64,000 nucleotides of DNA from JASLDZ01 sp038226305 (GCA_038226305.1 JBBRQN010000014.1:8540-72539); one strand, 5' to 3'; shown: positions 1 to 8,828, counted from the stretch's first letter. Numbers and translations: made by a program. Notes: a model not told the origin generated them from the sequence alone.

Positions 1-1710
1 CAATCGCGCGAGGCCGCGGCGGCGCAAGGTGCCCGTGAGCACCTGACCGTGCCCGTGCTGATGGACGAGCAGCAGCTCGTGGGCGAGGGGCTCGGCGTGA
101 AGCGCGAGGGCGAGGTGTTCGTCATCGACCCGCACAACTGGCGCGTCGCCTACCGCGGCCCTGTGGACGACCGCTTTGCATCGGGTGCCCGCACGGCTGC
201 ACCCCCGGCTCACGCCTACACGGCCGACGCCATCGACGCCGTGCTGGCCCGCAAGGCTCCGGAGGTCGCCTCCGCGGAAATGCACGCAGGCAAGGCGATC
301 GCCTTACCCGAAGAGGCCCGCGCGGCCTCCTTCGCCAAGATCTCCTACGCCCAGACCGTGGCCCCCATCCTTCAGCAGAAGTGCGCCACCTGCCACCTGC
401 AGGGGGGCATCGGCCCCTTCCCGATGGACAGCTACGAGACCATCAAGGGCTTCTCGCCGATGATCCGCGAGACGGTGCGCACCCAGCGCATGCCGCCCTA
501 CTTCGCCGACCCGCACATCGGCGTCTTCAAGAACGACCAGGGCCTCACCCCGCAGCAGACCAAGACGCTGGTGCACTGGATCGAGGCGGGTGCCCCCCGC
601 GGCGACGGGCCTGATCCGCTGCTGGTGAACAAGACCCGCGTGGCCTCCGAGTGGCCGGAGTCTCTGGGTAAGCCCGACGTGGTGGTCGAGCTCCCCGCCT
701 ACACCGTGCCCGCCGCTGGAATCGTGGAGTACCAGTTCCAGCGGGTGGACAATCCGTTCAAGGACAATACCTGGCTGCGCGCCATCTCGATCCGCCCGGG
801 TGACCGGCGGGCGCTGCATCACGTGGTGTCGAACTACGTGGCCGATCCCAGCCTGCCTGCGCCGAAGATCCCCGGCGGGTCGGTGGGCTCCTACACGCCG
901 GGTGCCGATGCGCAGGTCATTGCCGACGGCGCCGGAGCGCCCGTGCCCGGCGGCGGCAAGCTGATGTTCCAGATGCACTATACGACGTTCGGCAAGGAGA
1001 CGACCGACCGCACCAAGGTGGGCTTCTACACGCTGAAGACGGAGCCGAAGTACATCAAGCGCTCCGCCGTGATCGGCGACTTCGCGCTCTACATCCCGGC
1101 GGGCGAGGCGCGCCATAAGGAGGTCGCCTACATGACCTTCCCGGCAGATGCCTATCTCTACACCCTGTATCCGCACTCCCACTACCGCGGCATGCATGTG
1201 GAGCTGAAGGCGCGGGACGCGGCCGGCAAGGACACCATGCTGCTGGCGCTGCCGAAGTACGACTTCAACTGGCAGCGCGACTACGATCCGGTGCAGCCGA
1301 TCCTGGTCAAGGCGGGCACGAAGCTGATCGCCACCTGGGTCTACGACAACTCCGAGCACAACGCGGCCAACCCAGACCCCAAGCGCAACGTCACCTGGGG
1401 TGAGCAGACGCCGGACGAGATGATGTATTTCCGGGTGAACTACCGCTGGGCCGACGAGACGGTGGACCACGTGCGCGGCGACCTGGAGGCCAAGCTCAAG
1501 GCCTCGCAGCTGATCGGCAGCCTCGACGCCAACCTCGATGGCGTGATCGAGCCCGAGGAGCTGAAGGGCCCGCTGTCAGGCCTGCGCGCCCGCTTCGCCG
1601 CCCTCGACCGTGACCACAGCGGTGGCCTGGACGCCAGCGAGCTGCGCGGCGTGAACCTGTTCATGCTGGCCCGCAGCAAGCAGAAGGCGGGCGACAACCC
1701 TGACCTCTAG
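1..1710 (+). CDS. Redoxin / cytochrome c / copper type II monooxygenase-like protein with EF-hands (5' truncated)
   Basis: The frame is open to the left edge, so the start lies outside the window; the GTG at 49 is internal to the fold. The first ~55 visible residues look like the end of a thioredoxin-like redoxin domain (VFVIDPHNWRVAYRG). A haem-binding CATCH motif lies about 112 residues after the GTG, in a short cytochrome c-like segment. The middle resembles the two-domain copper type II, ascorbate-dependent monooxygenase fold, with candidate copper ligands in LHHVV, FQMHYT and YPHSHYRGMH. Two EF-hand loops sit near the C-terminus (DANLDGVIEPEE and DRDHSGGLDASE). It is probably periplasmic, but the export signal is not visible. 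The substrate is unknown, so enzymatic activity is an inference from fold and metal ligands. Confidence 0.8.
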   Translation, partial: QSREAAAAQGAREHLTVPVLMDEQQLVGEGLGVKREGEVFVIDPHNWRVAYRGPVDDRFASGARTAAPPAHAYTADAIDAVLARKAPEVASAEMHAGKAIALPEEARAASFAKISYAQTVAPILQQKCATCHLQGGIGPFPMDSYETIKGFSPMIRETVRTQRMPPYFADPHIGVFKNDQGLTPQQTKTLVHWIEAGAPRGDGPDPLLVNKTRVASEWPESLGKPDVVVELPAYTVPAAGIVEYQFQRVDNPFKDNTWLRAISIRPGDRRALHHVVSNYVADPSLPAPKIPGGSVGSYTPGADAQVIADGAGAPVPGGGKLMFQMHYTTFGKETTDRTKVGFYTLKTEPKYIKRSAVIGDFALYIPAGEARHKEVAYMTFPADAYLYTLYPHSHYRGMHVELKARDAAGKDTMLLALPKYDFNWQRDYDPVQPILVKAGTKLIATWVYDNSEHNAANPDPKRNVTWGEQTPDEMMYFRVNYRWADETVDHVRGDLEAKLKASQLIGSLDANLDGVIEPEELKGPLSGLRARFAALDRDHSGGLDASELRGVNLFMLARSKQKAGDNPDL

Positions 1711-1748
1711 CCCTCAGCCCTTAAAGCCGGGGCGAGCATCGCAGGGGG

Positions 1749-2342
1749 TCAGTGCCCGTCCGGCTGCTCAGGCTTCGGCCCGCCAGCGTAGACGTGGTTC
1801 ATGTTGGCCAACAGGTAGGCGTTGCCGTTGTGGAAGAAGTCGTAGAGCGGCGCGTCCTCCGCTCCCGCGCCATAGCCCACCTGCCACAGGGTGACGCGGG
1901 TGGCACCGGCGCCCGCATCCTCGAACTCGGCGGTGGAGACGATGTGGCCGAACCGGTCGCGTCCCGGCAGGCCAGCGGGAGCCTGCACGTTGCGGAACAC
2001 CAGCATGCGCTCCGGCTCCACCGCGACGATCTCGTTCCTGATGTTCTGCGGATCGCCCAGCTTCGCAGCCTTGTCGTAGCTGGCCTCGATGTAGCCGCCG
2101 GGGCGCAGGTCCACGAAGGCTGTGGGCGCGTTCCAGCGCCTGAGCTCGGCAGGGTCCACCAGAGCCCGCCACAGCACCGTGCGAGGGGCCGCTATCACCA
2201 CTGAAAGCCGCATCACCCGCGCCGTCGTCGTCTGCGTGGAGCCGTCGATCACGCCGGCATAGCGGTTCGCGGCAGAGGCCGCTCCACTGGCTCCAGCGGT
2301 GATGACTAGGCCCATCAGGGCCGAAAGGGCGGTGGCTCTCAT
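1749..2342 (-). CDS. Exported SRPBCC (AHSA1-like) domain protein
   Basis: The frame extends further upstream, but the ATG at 2342 begins a clear signal peptide (MRATALSALMGLV ending near AASA) and follows a GGGGAAG ribosome site. The mature ~170 residues are a START/SRPBCC domain of the activator-of-Hsp90 type (VIAAPRTVLWRALVDPAELRRW), which normally forms a hydrophobic ligand cavity. It is the last gene of a minus-strand unit behind a PAP2 phosphatase, a carotenoid oxygenase and a DUF2141 protein. The ligand is unknown. A hydrophobic product of the neighbouring carotenoid oxygenase is possible but is inference. Confidence 0.75.
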   Translation of the reverse strand: MRATALSALMGLVITAGASGAASAANRYAGVIDGSTQTTTARVMRLSVVIAAPRTVLWRALVDPAELRRWNAPTAFVDLRPGGYIEASYDKAAKLGDPQNIRNEIVAVEPERMLVFRNVQAPAGLPGRDRFGHIVSTAEFEDAGAGATRVTLWQVGYGAGAEDAPLYDFFHNGNAYLLANMNHVYAGGPKPEQPDGH

Positions 2343-2388
2343 GGCGGCGGCTTCCCCGTTTTCCTGGATCACCACCCCTGCGGGCGGA

Positions 2389-3102
2389 TCAGTCAAGCTC
2401 GGAGGTGAGAGGCGTCTCGGCCAGCCTGTCCCCGACCAGGGGCGTGCGCGCCAGGCGGTGCAGCACCACCCAGGCGGCGAAGGCGATGGCCGAGCCCAGC
2501 GTCCACCCTGCCAGCACATCGGAAGGCCAGTGCACGCCGAGGTAGACCCGGCTGGCGCCGATGGCGATCACCAGCAGCACGGACCCCACGACCAGGAGGC
2601 GACGCGCCGCGGGTCGCACCTCGCCCGCCGCCACGATCACCGCCAGGGTGAAGTAGACTACCGGGGCCATCACCGAATGGCCGCTCGGAAAGCTCGACGA
2701 ATAGGTCAGGTCGAGATGGGCGACGAGGTCGGGGCGGGGGCGCGCCACCACGAGCTTCACGGCCTCGGCCGACACCTGCGCCAGCACCACCACCACGCCG
2801 AACACCAGCGCCTGCAGCCGCCGACGATAGATCAGGAGCACCGCGATCGCCGCCAGGGTGATCAGGGTCAGCACGGTGAAGCCCCCGAGAGCCGTCACGT
2901 CCCGCGCCGACTCCTGCACCCAACGCGGCCCCAGCGGCTGGTCGGGGTGCCCGGCATGGCGGAAGGCGAGGAGGATGGCGCGGTCGAACGCCCCCGTCTC
3001 GCCCTCCTTGACTTCCGACCCCGCCTTGAGCACCGCCCACAGGCCGCCGAAGACGACGGCGACGGCCAGGAGCCCACGGGCCTCGATACGGCGAAGTTTC
3101 AT
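2389..3102 (-). CDS. PAP2-family membrane phosphatase
   Basis: This 237-residue protein carries all three signatures of the PAP2 / acid phosphatase superfamily: K116...ARPRP at 120-123, SFPSGH at 137-142, and SRVYLGVHWPSD at 184-195 with catalytic H191 and D195. About five or six hydrophobic segments (near 10-27, 73-110, 143-160, 168-182, 195-215) place it in the inner membrane with a periplasmic-facing active site. Family members remove phosphate from phosphatidate, undecaprenyl diphosphate or similar lipids; the substrate here cannot be read from sequence. It lies 49 bases after the carotenoid oxygenase and 46 bases before the SRPBCC gene, so co-transcription is likely. Confidence 0.88.
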   Translation of the reverse strand: MKLRRIEARGLLAVAVVFGGLWAVLKAGSEVKEGETGAFDRAILLAFRHAGHPDQPLGPRWVQESARDVTALGGFTVLTLITLAAIAVLLIYRRRLQALVFGVVVVLAQVSAEAVKLVVARPRPDLVAHLDLTYSSSFPSGHSVMAPVVYFTLAVIVAAGEVRPAARRLLVVGSVLLVIAIGASRVYLGVHWPSDVLAGWTLGSAIAFAAWVVLHRLARTPLVGDRLAETPLTSELD

Positions 3103-3151
3103 GGGTCACACAACCCATCCGAACCCGAACGGTTCAACGCCTGCCGTGGGC

Positions 3152-4615
3152 TCAGGCGCTGACGAACTTGCCGTGGAAGCCTGCGGGGATCGCCGCCTGC
3201 GCACGCCACATGCACAGGGGGCCGTCGTCCACCCGCCGCGCGTCGAACACCGCAAGCTCGGTCGCCTGCGCCTGGAGGTTCAGGGATGGGGCCACGAGCC
3301 ACCCGTCGAACTCGGCGGAGGAACCGGGCCGGGGCACGAACACCGCCTCCTCCGCCACGGTCTTCACCCCGTAGTCGAAGCTGCGGGTGCGCCCGGTCTT
3401 CCAGTCGCGCACGGCCAGACCCTGCATCATCGGGCGACCCTTCGAGGGCGCGGCGGTGTGCACGCTGTAGCGACGCTGCACCCCGGCAAAGCGCGGGTCG
3501 CCGCCCGGGAATTCCGCCGCCTCGCCCACAGCGGTCATCTCGGCGCGGCCGTTCGGGTGCAGGGTCACGAGGTTGAGCTGGGCGGTGGCGTCCTGCGGCA
3601 GGAAGCGGCCCTCCAGCAGCATCTTGGCCCCCTCCATCGCGAAGGCGGGATCGGGCTCGGCGCAGATGTCGAAGCGGATCGTGCCGTCGGCTTCGGTCCA
3701 GGCGTCGCCCATGTGGAAGAAGAAGAACGCGGGCAGCTCGTAGATCCGCCGCTTCGAGAGATCGGCTTTGTCCACCACCAGCACCTTCACGCCCTCCTGC
3801 GGCCGCCAGTCGAGGGTGGAGACGAAGGCCTGCGACCCGCCGCGCGAGAGCCACGGCTGCAGCACGATCACCAGATGCCGGTCGGTGGCCGTGAAGTCGT
3901 GGACGTAGGAGGCGGCAGGCAGGGGGATCACCTCGCCCGCCTCCAGCGAGCCATCGGCCGCCAGCCGCCAGACGAAAGCGTTGGCCCCCGCCATCCCCAG
4001 GTTCCAGATGCGGCCGCCAGTCTCCACCCGGGGATGCGCCAGGAACGGCATGTGGGCGAGGTCAGGCCGCAGGGTGCGCTGACCCTTGGTCTCCAGGGTC
4101 ACCGGGTCGATGGCGGTGGGCGATCCGGCTTCCCACAAGGCCCAGATCTCGTTGCCCACGTGCAGCACCGAGGTGTTGGCGGCGTTGGCCGAGTCGGCGG
4201 ACGACACCTTGGCCCCCGCCCGCATGGGGGTGCCGAAGCCGGGCTGCACCACGGCTTGCGCCTCGGTCTCGTTGCGGCGCTTGGGCGTATCGACAAAGCG
4301 GGCGGCGAGGCTGGCCTTGCCGTCGGCGATGCGGAAGCTGCGCACCATGCCGTCGCCGTCGAACCAGTGCGTGGCCGATCCGCCGGGGCGGTGGAACTTG
4401 GCCGGGCCGTTGCGGAACAGGGTGCCGGAAAGCTCGGCGGGGGCCCGGCCCTGCACGAGGCGCATGGGCGCCCGCGGCACGTCGGCCTCGAGGTCTTTCA
4501 CCGCCAGGGTCCAGTCGCCGGCGGCGAGGGCGGCGACGGCGGCGTGCACGGCCTCGGGGCTGGCGAGGGTGGCGGCGAGGGCACCTGAGGCGGTGAGGAA
4601 GGCGCGACGGTTCAT
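3152..4615 (-). CDS. Carotenoid oxygenase (carotenoid cleavage / retinal pigment epithelium 65 family), exported
   Basis: This 487-residue protein starts with a twin-arginine-like leader (MNRRAFLTASGALAATLASP). The family motif RNGPAKFHRP...HWFDGDGM lies at 68-90. Candidates for the four iron-binding histidines are H194 (LAHPR), H239 (YVHDF), H301 (FFHMG) and the C-terminal FHGKF. The family uses non-haem iron to split carotenoids, stilbenes or similar polyenes. The Tat-like leader is notable because many bacterial members are cytosolic. It starts 32 bases after the DUF2141 gene and heads the PAP2 and SRPBCC genes. The substrate is unknown. Confidence 0.9.
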   Translation of the reverse strand: MNRRAFLTASGALAATLASPEAVHAAVAALAAGDWTLAVKDLEADVPRAPMRLVQGRAPAELSGTLFRNGPAKFHRPGGSATHWFDGDGMVRSFRIADGKASLAARFVDTPKRRNETEAQAVVQPGFGTPMRAGAKVSSADSANAANTSVLHVGNEIWALWEAGSPTAIDPVTLETKGQRTLRPDLAHMPFLAHPRVETGGRIWNLGMAGANAFVWRLAADGSLEAGEVIPLPAASYVHDFTATDRHLVIVLQPWLSRGGSQAFVSTLDWRPQEGVKVLVVDKADLSKRRIYELPAFFFFHMGDAWTEADGTIRFDICAEPDPAFAMEGAKMLLEGRFLPQDATAQLNLVTLHPNGRAEMTAVGEAAEFPGGDPRFAGVQRRYSVHTAAPSKGRPMMQGLAVRDWKTGRTRSFDYGVKTVAEEAVFVPRPGSSAEFDGWLVAPSLNLQAQATELAVFDARRVDDGPLCMWRAQAAIPAGFHGKFVSA

Positions 4616-4647
4616 GGGCTCGGTCTCCGGCTAAGGGGGCGCAGGGG

Positions 4648-5073
4648 TCAGTCGATGACGATGGATTGGGCGGCGCCTTCTTCCGGCACGTCGAACGCGG
4701 CGGCCGACCAAGCGGGCGGGGCCATGTGCGCGGGGGCGTTGTTGGAGAAGGCGTAGGGCTCGGTGGGAATGCCGAACGGGTTGGCCTTCATCTTCCCGTC
4801 GCCGTCCACGTCGTGGAACGCCTTGATGGCGTAGCGACCGGGCTTCAGCCCCGGCACCACCTGCGAGACGCTGTCGCCGCTGACCGGCATGCGCAGGGCC
4901 GCGACAGGGGCGGCACCCGAGGCATAGGCCGCCTCGCTGTCGAACACCGCGGCCATCACCGCCCCCGTGGGCGTCTTGATGCCCGTGAAGCTGAGGGTGA
5001 GGTCGGCGGCGTGGGCGGTGCCGGCTGCCATGAGGCCGAGGGCGAGGAGGAAGGCGGCGGGGCGGATGGTCAT
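4648..5073 (-). CDS. Exported DUF2141 protein
   Basis: The frame runs to 5400, but the ATG at 5073 begins a signal peptide (MTIRPAAFLLALGL...THA) and the upstream part has no protein-like character, so the short form of 141 residues is chosen. The mature part matches the DUF2141 pattern: a small beta-sandwich with LPGxYAIKAFHDVDGDGKM and a C-terminal phenylalanine/aspartate-rich end. DUF2141 proteins are periplasmic or cell-envelope proteins of unknown role that often sit beside carotenoid or lipid genes. This is the first gene of the minus-strand unit and is divergent from the gene at 5234. Confidence 0.82.
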   Translation of the reverse strand: MTIRPAAFLLALGLMAAGTAHAADLTLSFTGIKTPTGAVMAAVFDSEAAYASGAAPVAALRMPVSGDSVSQVVPGLKPGRYAIKAFHDVDGDGKMKANPFGIPTEPYAFSNNAPAHMAPPAWSAAAFDVPEEGAAQSIVID

Positions 5074-5233
5074 CGGCTCGTTCCTGTCGGATGCGGATGA
5101 CGATGAGTGGCTCCGGTCTCCCGGCCAGCACCAGCGGCCTTGCGTGAATCGCCGCGCCGGCGTCGTCGGTGGCCGAGCCTGCGCTTGGCGCTTCGCGAAT
5201 GGCGGGGGGTGGGCGGGCGTGATAACGCGGGGC

Positions 5234-5617
5234 ATGCCTCGCAAGCGTTCATTGGGAGCGGCGTTCTGGGTCGCCATACTCGCGGTCTTCGCCACATTGG
5301 CGGGGCCGGTGCGCAGCGTGCAGGCCCACGCCCTGATGACCGGGCCGCCTGCGCACAGCGAGGCCGCCCACGCCAGGCCGATGAGCATGGCGATGGCCAT
5401 GCCGATGGGGGCGGACGCCCCCGCCGCAGCCGCGCCCTGCCATCACGAAGGCGACTCACCCTGTGCCCGCGCCTGTTTCGTAGGGGGGCAGTGCCTCGCC
5501 GCCCGGCTGGAGCGCCTGCCGGAACCCGCGCGGCGCACCTCCCTCGCCGCCTACAGGCAGCCGATCGCAAGCTTCGGCGGCGTCTACACGGAGCCTGGAG
5601 AGCCCCCTCCCCGATAA
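5234..5617 (+). CDS. Small exported His/Met/Cys-rich protein, possible copper binding
   Basis: The ATG at 5234 opens 127 residues. A signal peptide (MPRKRSLGAAFWVAILAVF... ending near VQA) is followed by a His/Met-rich stretch (HALMTGPPAHSEAAHARPMSMAMAMPMG) and a Cys cluster (CHHEGDSPCARACFVGGQC). Such mixtures are typical of periplasmic copper-handling proteins, but no named family was recognised. It lies 76 bases before the Met/His-rich barrel protein in the same direction and shares the upstream region 5074-5233 with the divergent DUF2141 gene. The start has only a weak ribosome site, so the exact N-terminus is uncertain. Confidence 0.6.
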   Translation: MPRKRSLGAAFWVAILAVFATLAGPVRSVQAHALMTGPPAHSEAAHARPMSMAMAMPMGADAPAAAAPCHHEGDSPCARACFVGGQCLAARLERLPEPARRTSLAAYRQPIASFGGVYTEPGEPPPR

Positions 5618-5693
5618 GCCGGCCGCAGCCACAGCCGCTCAGCCGTTCGCGGTGCCCCCGGGCGCCGCCATCCCCTTATCGGAGCTACCTCCC

Positions 5694-7091
5694 ATGCGTT
5701 TCGCCCTTCTGGCGGCGACGGCCCTCTGTGCCGCGGGCCTTGCCGTGCCCACCCTCGCCTCCGCCCAGGCCTCAGCCGCACCCCCGCACGACATGTCCGC
5801 CATGCCAGGCATGGCCATGCCGCCCGCCAAGCCTCCAGCCGAGGCGGCCCCATCCGCACCCGAGCCCGAGATGGCAGGTATGGAGGGCATGGAGGGGATG
5901 CACATGGGCCACATGGCGGGCGCGCTCGGCTCCTATCCCGCCACCCGGGACGCTTCGGGCACCGCCTGGCAGCCCGACAGCGCCCCCCACGACGGCCTGC
6001 ACCTCAGCTATGGCGAGTGGTCGGTGATGACCCACGGCTATGCGGCCGTCGTCTACGACAACCAGGGCGGCAGGCGCGGGGGCGAGAAGACCTTCGTGCT
6101 CAGCCACCTGATGGGCATCGCCTCGCATCCCCTGGCGGGGGGCACCCTGACCCTGCGCGGCCTCGTCTCGCTCGACCCGCTCATGGGCAAGTCGGGCTAC
6201 CCCCTGCTGCTGCAGACGGGGGAGACGGCCGACGGCCGCACCCGCCTGATCGACCGCCAGCACCCGCACGACCTGATCGGCGAGCTGGCCGCGGCTTACA
6301 GCCATCCGATCTCGCCGGGAGTGTCGGCCTTCGTCTACGGCGGGCCTGCTGGGGAGCCGGCGCTTGGCCCGGTCGCCTATCTGCATCGCTTCGCCGGCCA
6401 GGCGAACCCTGAGACGCCGATCGACCACCACTGGCTGGACTCCACCCACGTGGCCTATGGCGTGGTCACGGCGGGGGTCGTTGCGGGGGCGTGGAAGCTG
6501 GAGGCCTCGCGCTTCACGGGGCGCGAGCCCAATCAGAACCGCTATGACATCGAGCACCCGCGCTTCGACTCGTGGTCGGCCCGCCTGAGCTGGAATCCGA
6601 CCCGCGACCTCGCCCTGCAGGTCAGCCGCGGCCGCCTCAAGTCCCCGGAAGGGCTGGAGCCCGACACCGACCAGAACCGCACCACGGCCTCGGCCACCTA
6701 CAACCGCGCCTTCACGGGCGGGAACTGGCAGACAGCCTTCGCCTGGGGTCGGCTGGAGATGCTGCCACCGGGGGGCAGGCCCGGCCCGACTCTGGACGCC
6801 TACCTGCTGGAATCGGCCCTAACCAAGGGGGCGGACACCGTCTTCGGCCGGGTGGAGACCGCCGACAAGAACGAGCTGTTCACAGAAACCGACCCCCGCG
6901 CTGGCACCGTCGAGACGGTGTCGAAGCTCAGCGTGGGCTACTTTCGCACCCTGCGCCTGCGCAGCCACGTGGCCGTGGATGTGGGGGGGCTGGTCAGCCG
7001 CTACGCCTTGCCGTCGACCCTGGATTCCACCTACGGCAAGGATCCCACGAGTTTCATGCTGTTCGCGAGGTTCAAGCTGACCGGCGCTTAG
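5694..7091 (+). CDS. Met/His-rich exported protein, predicted outer-membrane beta-barrel, probably copper-associated
   Basis: The ATG at 5694 follows a GGAG site and starts a signal peptide (MRFALLAATALCAAG...ASA). Residues ~28-80 are rich in Met and His (HDMSAMPGMAMPP, GMEGMEGMHMGHMAG). The remaining ~380 residues alternate polar and hydrophobic positions and end in an aromatic/hydrophobic strand (TSFMLFARFKLTG), as in an outer-membrane barrel. Similar proteins occur beside copper-resistance genes, which is the basis for the copper suggestion. It converges on ctaG with only 6 bases between stop codons, so a copper-handling gene pair abuts the operon of a copper enzyme. No enzymatic motif was seen. 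Confidence 0.7.
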   Translation: MRFALLAATALCAAGLAVPTLASAQASAAPPHDMSAMPGMAMPPAKPPAEAAPSAPEPEMAGMEGMEGMHMGHMAGALGSYPATRDASGTAWQPDSAPHDGLHLSYGEWSVMTHGYAAVVYDNQGGRRGGEKTFVLSHLMGIASHPLAGGTLTLRGLVSLDPLMGKSGYPLLLQTGETADGRTRLIDRQHPHDLIGELAAAYSHPISPGVSAFVYGGPAGEPALGPVAYLHRFAGQANPETPIDHHWLDSTHVAYGVVTAGVVAGAWKLEASRFTGREPNQNRYDIEHPRFDSWSARLSWNPTRDLALQVSRGRLKSPEGLEPDTDQNRTTASATYNRAFTGGNWQTAFAWGRLEMLPPGGRPGPTLDAYLLESALTKGADTVFGRVETADKNELFTETDPRAGTVETVSKLSVGYFRTLRLRSHVAVDVGGLVSRYALPSTLDSTYGKDPTSFMLFARFKLTGA

Positions 7092-7097
7092 GGCAGC

Positions 7098-7682
7098 CTA
7101 GCCGGCGCGGCCCGGCTGGGTCGCGTCGGGGCTGGGGAAGAAGGTGTAGCTGAGCGTGATCTCGGAGAACCCCTGCGTGTCGCGGTCTTTCGCGAAGCCT
7201 GGCTGGATGTAATAGACCACCGGAAACTCGATGGTCTTGCCAGGCGCGATGGTCTGGTCGTTGAAGCAGAAGCACTGCGTCTTCACGAGGTACTGCCCGG
7301 CGGCCTCGGGCGCCACGTTGTAGCTGGCGCGGCCGGTCATGGCCTTGGCGCTGCGATTGGTGACCCTGAAATAGGCCATGTTGGCGGTGCCGACGCGGAT
7401 GTCCTGCGTGGTCTTCACCGCCTCGAAGGTCCACGGCAGGGTGCGCACGTTGGTGTCGAACCGCACGCGCAGCGGCTGGCCTGCGACGGCGTCGGCGGCC
7501 AGCGGCGCCTCGCCCCGCTTCACCACGCCGTTGAAGCCAGTGAGCTGGCAGAAGCGCTTGTAGAGGGGCACCGCCGCATAGGCCGCGCCCACCATGGTCA
7601 CCGCGAAGGCGGCGCAGGCCAGGAAGATCATCCCCCGACGACGCCGGGCGGTCGCCTCCGGGCCGAGGGGCGCCTCAGCCAT
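7098..7682 (-). CDS. ctaG: Cytochrome c oxidase assembly protein CtaG/Cox11
   Basis: This 194-residue protein has a single N-terminal membrane anchor (~18-38) followed by a periplasmic immunoglobulin-like domain. It contains the copper-binding CFCF motif (KTQCFCFNDQT) and the GFNG/YNVAPEAAG blocks typical of Cox11, which delivers copper to the CuB site of oxidase subunit I. The ATG overlaps the end of the upstream small membrane protein by 8 bases (ATGGCTGA), indicating coupled translation. It is the last gene of the oxidase operon here; subunit III does not follow. Confidence 0.95.
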   Translation of the reverse strand: MAEAPLGPEATARRRRGMIFLACAAFAVTMVGAAYAAVPLYKRFCQLTGFNGVVKRGEAPLAADAVAGQPLRVRFDTNVRTLPWTFEAVKTTQDIRVGTANMAYFRVTNRSAKAMTGRASYNVAPEAAGQYLVKTQCFCFNDQTIAPGKTIEFPVVYYIQPGFAKDRDTQGFSEITLSYTFFPSPDATQPGRAG

Positions 7683-7854
7683 GATGCATATTGGCCGAGA
7701 GCTTCAGGATCGAGACGGCGAAGATCAGAACCACGAACAGGATCAGACCCCCCGCGATGGCCAGGGAGCGCATCTTGCGCGCGCGCGCCGCGGGCAGACC
7801 TTCATTGTAGGGGTCGCGCGCACGCAGGGCGGAAAGATTGCGGGGATCGGTCAT
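7675..7854 (-). CDS. Small single-span membrane protein of the cytochrome oxidase operon (CoxF-like)
   Basis: A 59-residue ORF starts at the ATG 7852-7854, overlapping the end of ctaB by 4 bases. Residues 1-27 are hydrophilic and basic (ALRARDPYNEGLPAARARKMRS); residues 30-50 form one transmembrane helix; the tail ends MHHG. Short proteins of this layout occupy the slot between ctaB and ctaG in alphaproteobacterial oxidase operons and are called CoxF or left hypothetical. Position and shape support the call; the sequence itself has no motif. Confidence 0.8.
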   Translation of the reverse strand: MTDPRNLSALRARDPYNEGLPAARARKMRSLAIAGGLILFVVLIFAVSILKLSANMHHG

Positions 7855-8828
7855 GGGTGGTGAAGAACCAGCTGCTCGACCAGAAGGGTCGCGAACAGGA
7901 TAAATAGGTACCCGATCGACACGGCGAAGACGTCGCGCGCCGGTTTTGCTTCCGGCCCCGGGGCGTAGAGGCCCGTCGCCTGATCCACGAGACCCTCGCC
8001 GGCGCTGGAGAACGCCAGCCGCACCGCCAGGGCCACCATCAGGAGCCCCCCGGCCGCCGAAACCGCGAGGTAGACCGGCCCGCCGAGCCCCGTGAGCGCG
8101 GGCAGCACACCGGCAGGCGCCAGCAAAAGCGAGTAGGCCAGGATCTGGCGGCGGGTGGACTTCGCTCCCTTCACCACTGGCATCATCGGCACGCCTGCCC
8201 GGGCGTAGTCCTCCCGGGTGTAGAGGCCCAGCGCCCAGAAGTGCGGGGGCGTCCACAGGAAGATGATCAGGAACAGGAGCCAGGCGTTCAGGGGTGCCTG
8301 GCCCGAAGCCGCGGCCCAGCCGACCACGGGGGGCAGCGCACCTGCAGCCCCGCCGATCACGATGTTCTGCGGCGTCCAGCGCTTGAGCCAGCGGGTGTAG
8401 ACGATGGCGTAGAACGCGATGGTGCCCGCCAGAAGCGCCGCCGCCGTCCAGTTGGTGGCGAACCCCAGCATGGCGACCGCGAACATGGAGAGCACCACGC
8501 CGAACGCGGCGGCCTCCGCCGGGGCGACCTTGCCGGTGACGGTGGGCCGCCGCCGGGTGCGCTTCATGCGGGAGTCGAGATCGGCCTCATAGGCCATGTT
8601 GAGGGCACCGGAAGCCCCCGCGCCGATGGCGATGCACAGGATGGCGATGGTGCCGGTGAGCCAGTGCATCGGTGCCTGGGCACAGATCATGCCGGTGAGG
8701 GCAGTGAAGATCACCAGCGACATCACCCTGGGCTTCAGAAGCTGCAGGTAGTCGCGGGGCGACGCGAGCGCGGCCTGCGCTTCGTCCACGCTCTGCGCGG
8801 GTTCGATGCGGGGGGCTGCGTCGGTCAA
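7851..8828 (-). CDS. ctaB: Protohaem IX farnesyltransferase (haem O synthase)
   Basis: UbiA-type prenyltransferase that adds farnesyl to haem b to make haem O for the aa3 oxidase. The aspartate-rich motif is in the block NMAYEADLDSRMKRTRRRP, and a second conserved block reads WTPPHFWALGLYTREDY. About nine membrane helices are apparent. The frame stays open into the coxA region; the TTG at 8826-8828 is chosen because a GGAG lies nine bases upstream and conserved sequence begins soon after, giving 325 residues. The C-terminal stop overlaps the next gene's start by 4 bases. Confidence 0.93.
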   Translation of the reverse strand: MTDAAPRIEPAQSVDEAQAALASPRDYLQLLKPRVMSLVIFTALTGMICAQAPMHWLTGTIAILCIAIGAGASGALNMAYEADLDSRMKRTRRRPTVTGKVAPAEAAAFGVVLSMFAVAMLGFATNWTAAALLAGTIAFYAIVYTRWLKRWTPQNIVIGGAAGALPPVVGWAAASGQAPLNAWLLFLIIFLWTPPHFWALGLYTREDYARAGVPMMPVVKGAKSTRRQILAYSLLLAPAGVLPALTGLGGPVYLAVSAAGGLLMVALAVRLAFSSAGEGLVDQATGLYAPGPEAKPARDVFAVSIGYLFILFATLLVEQLVLHHP

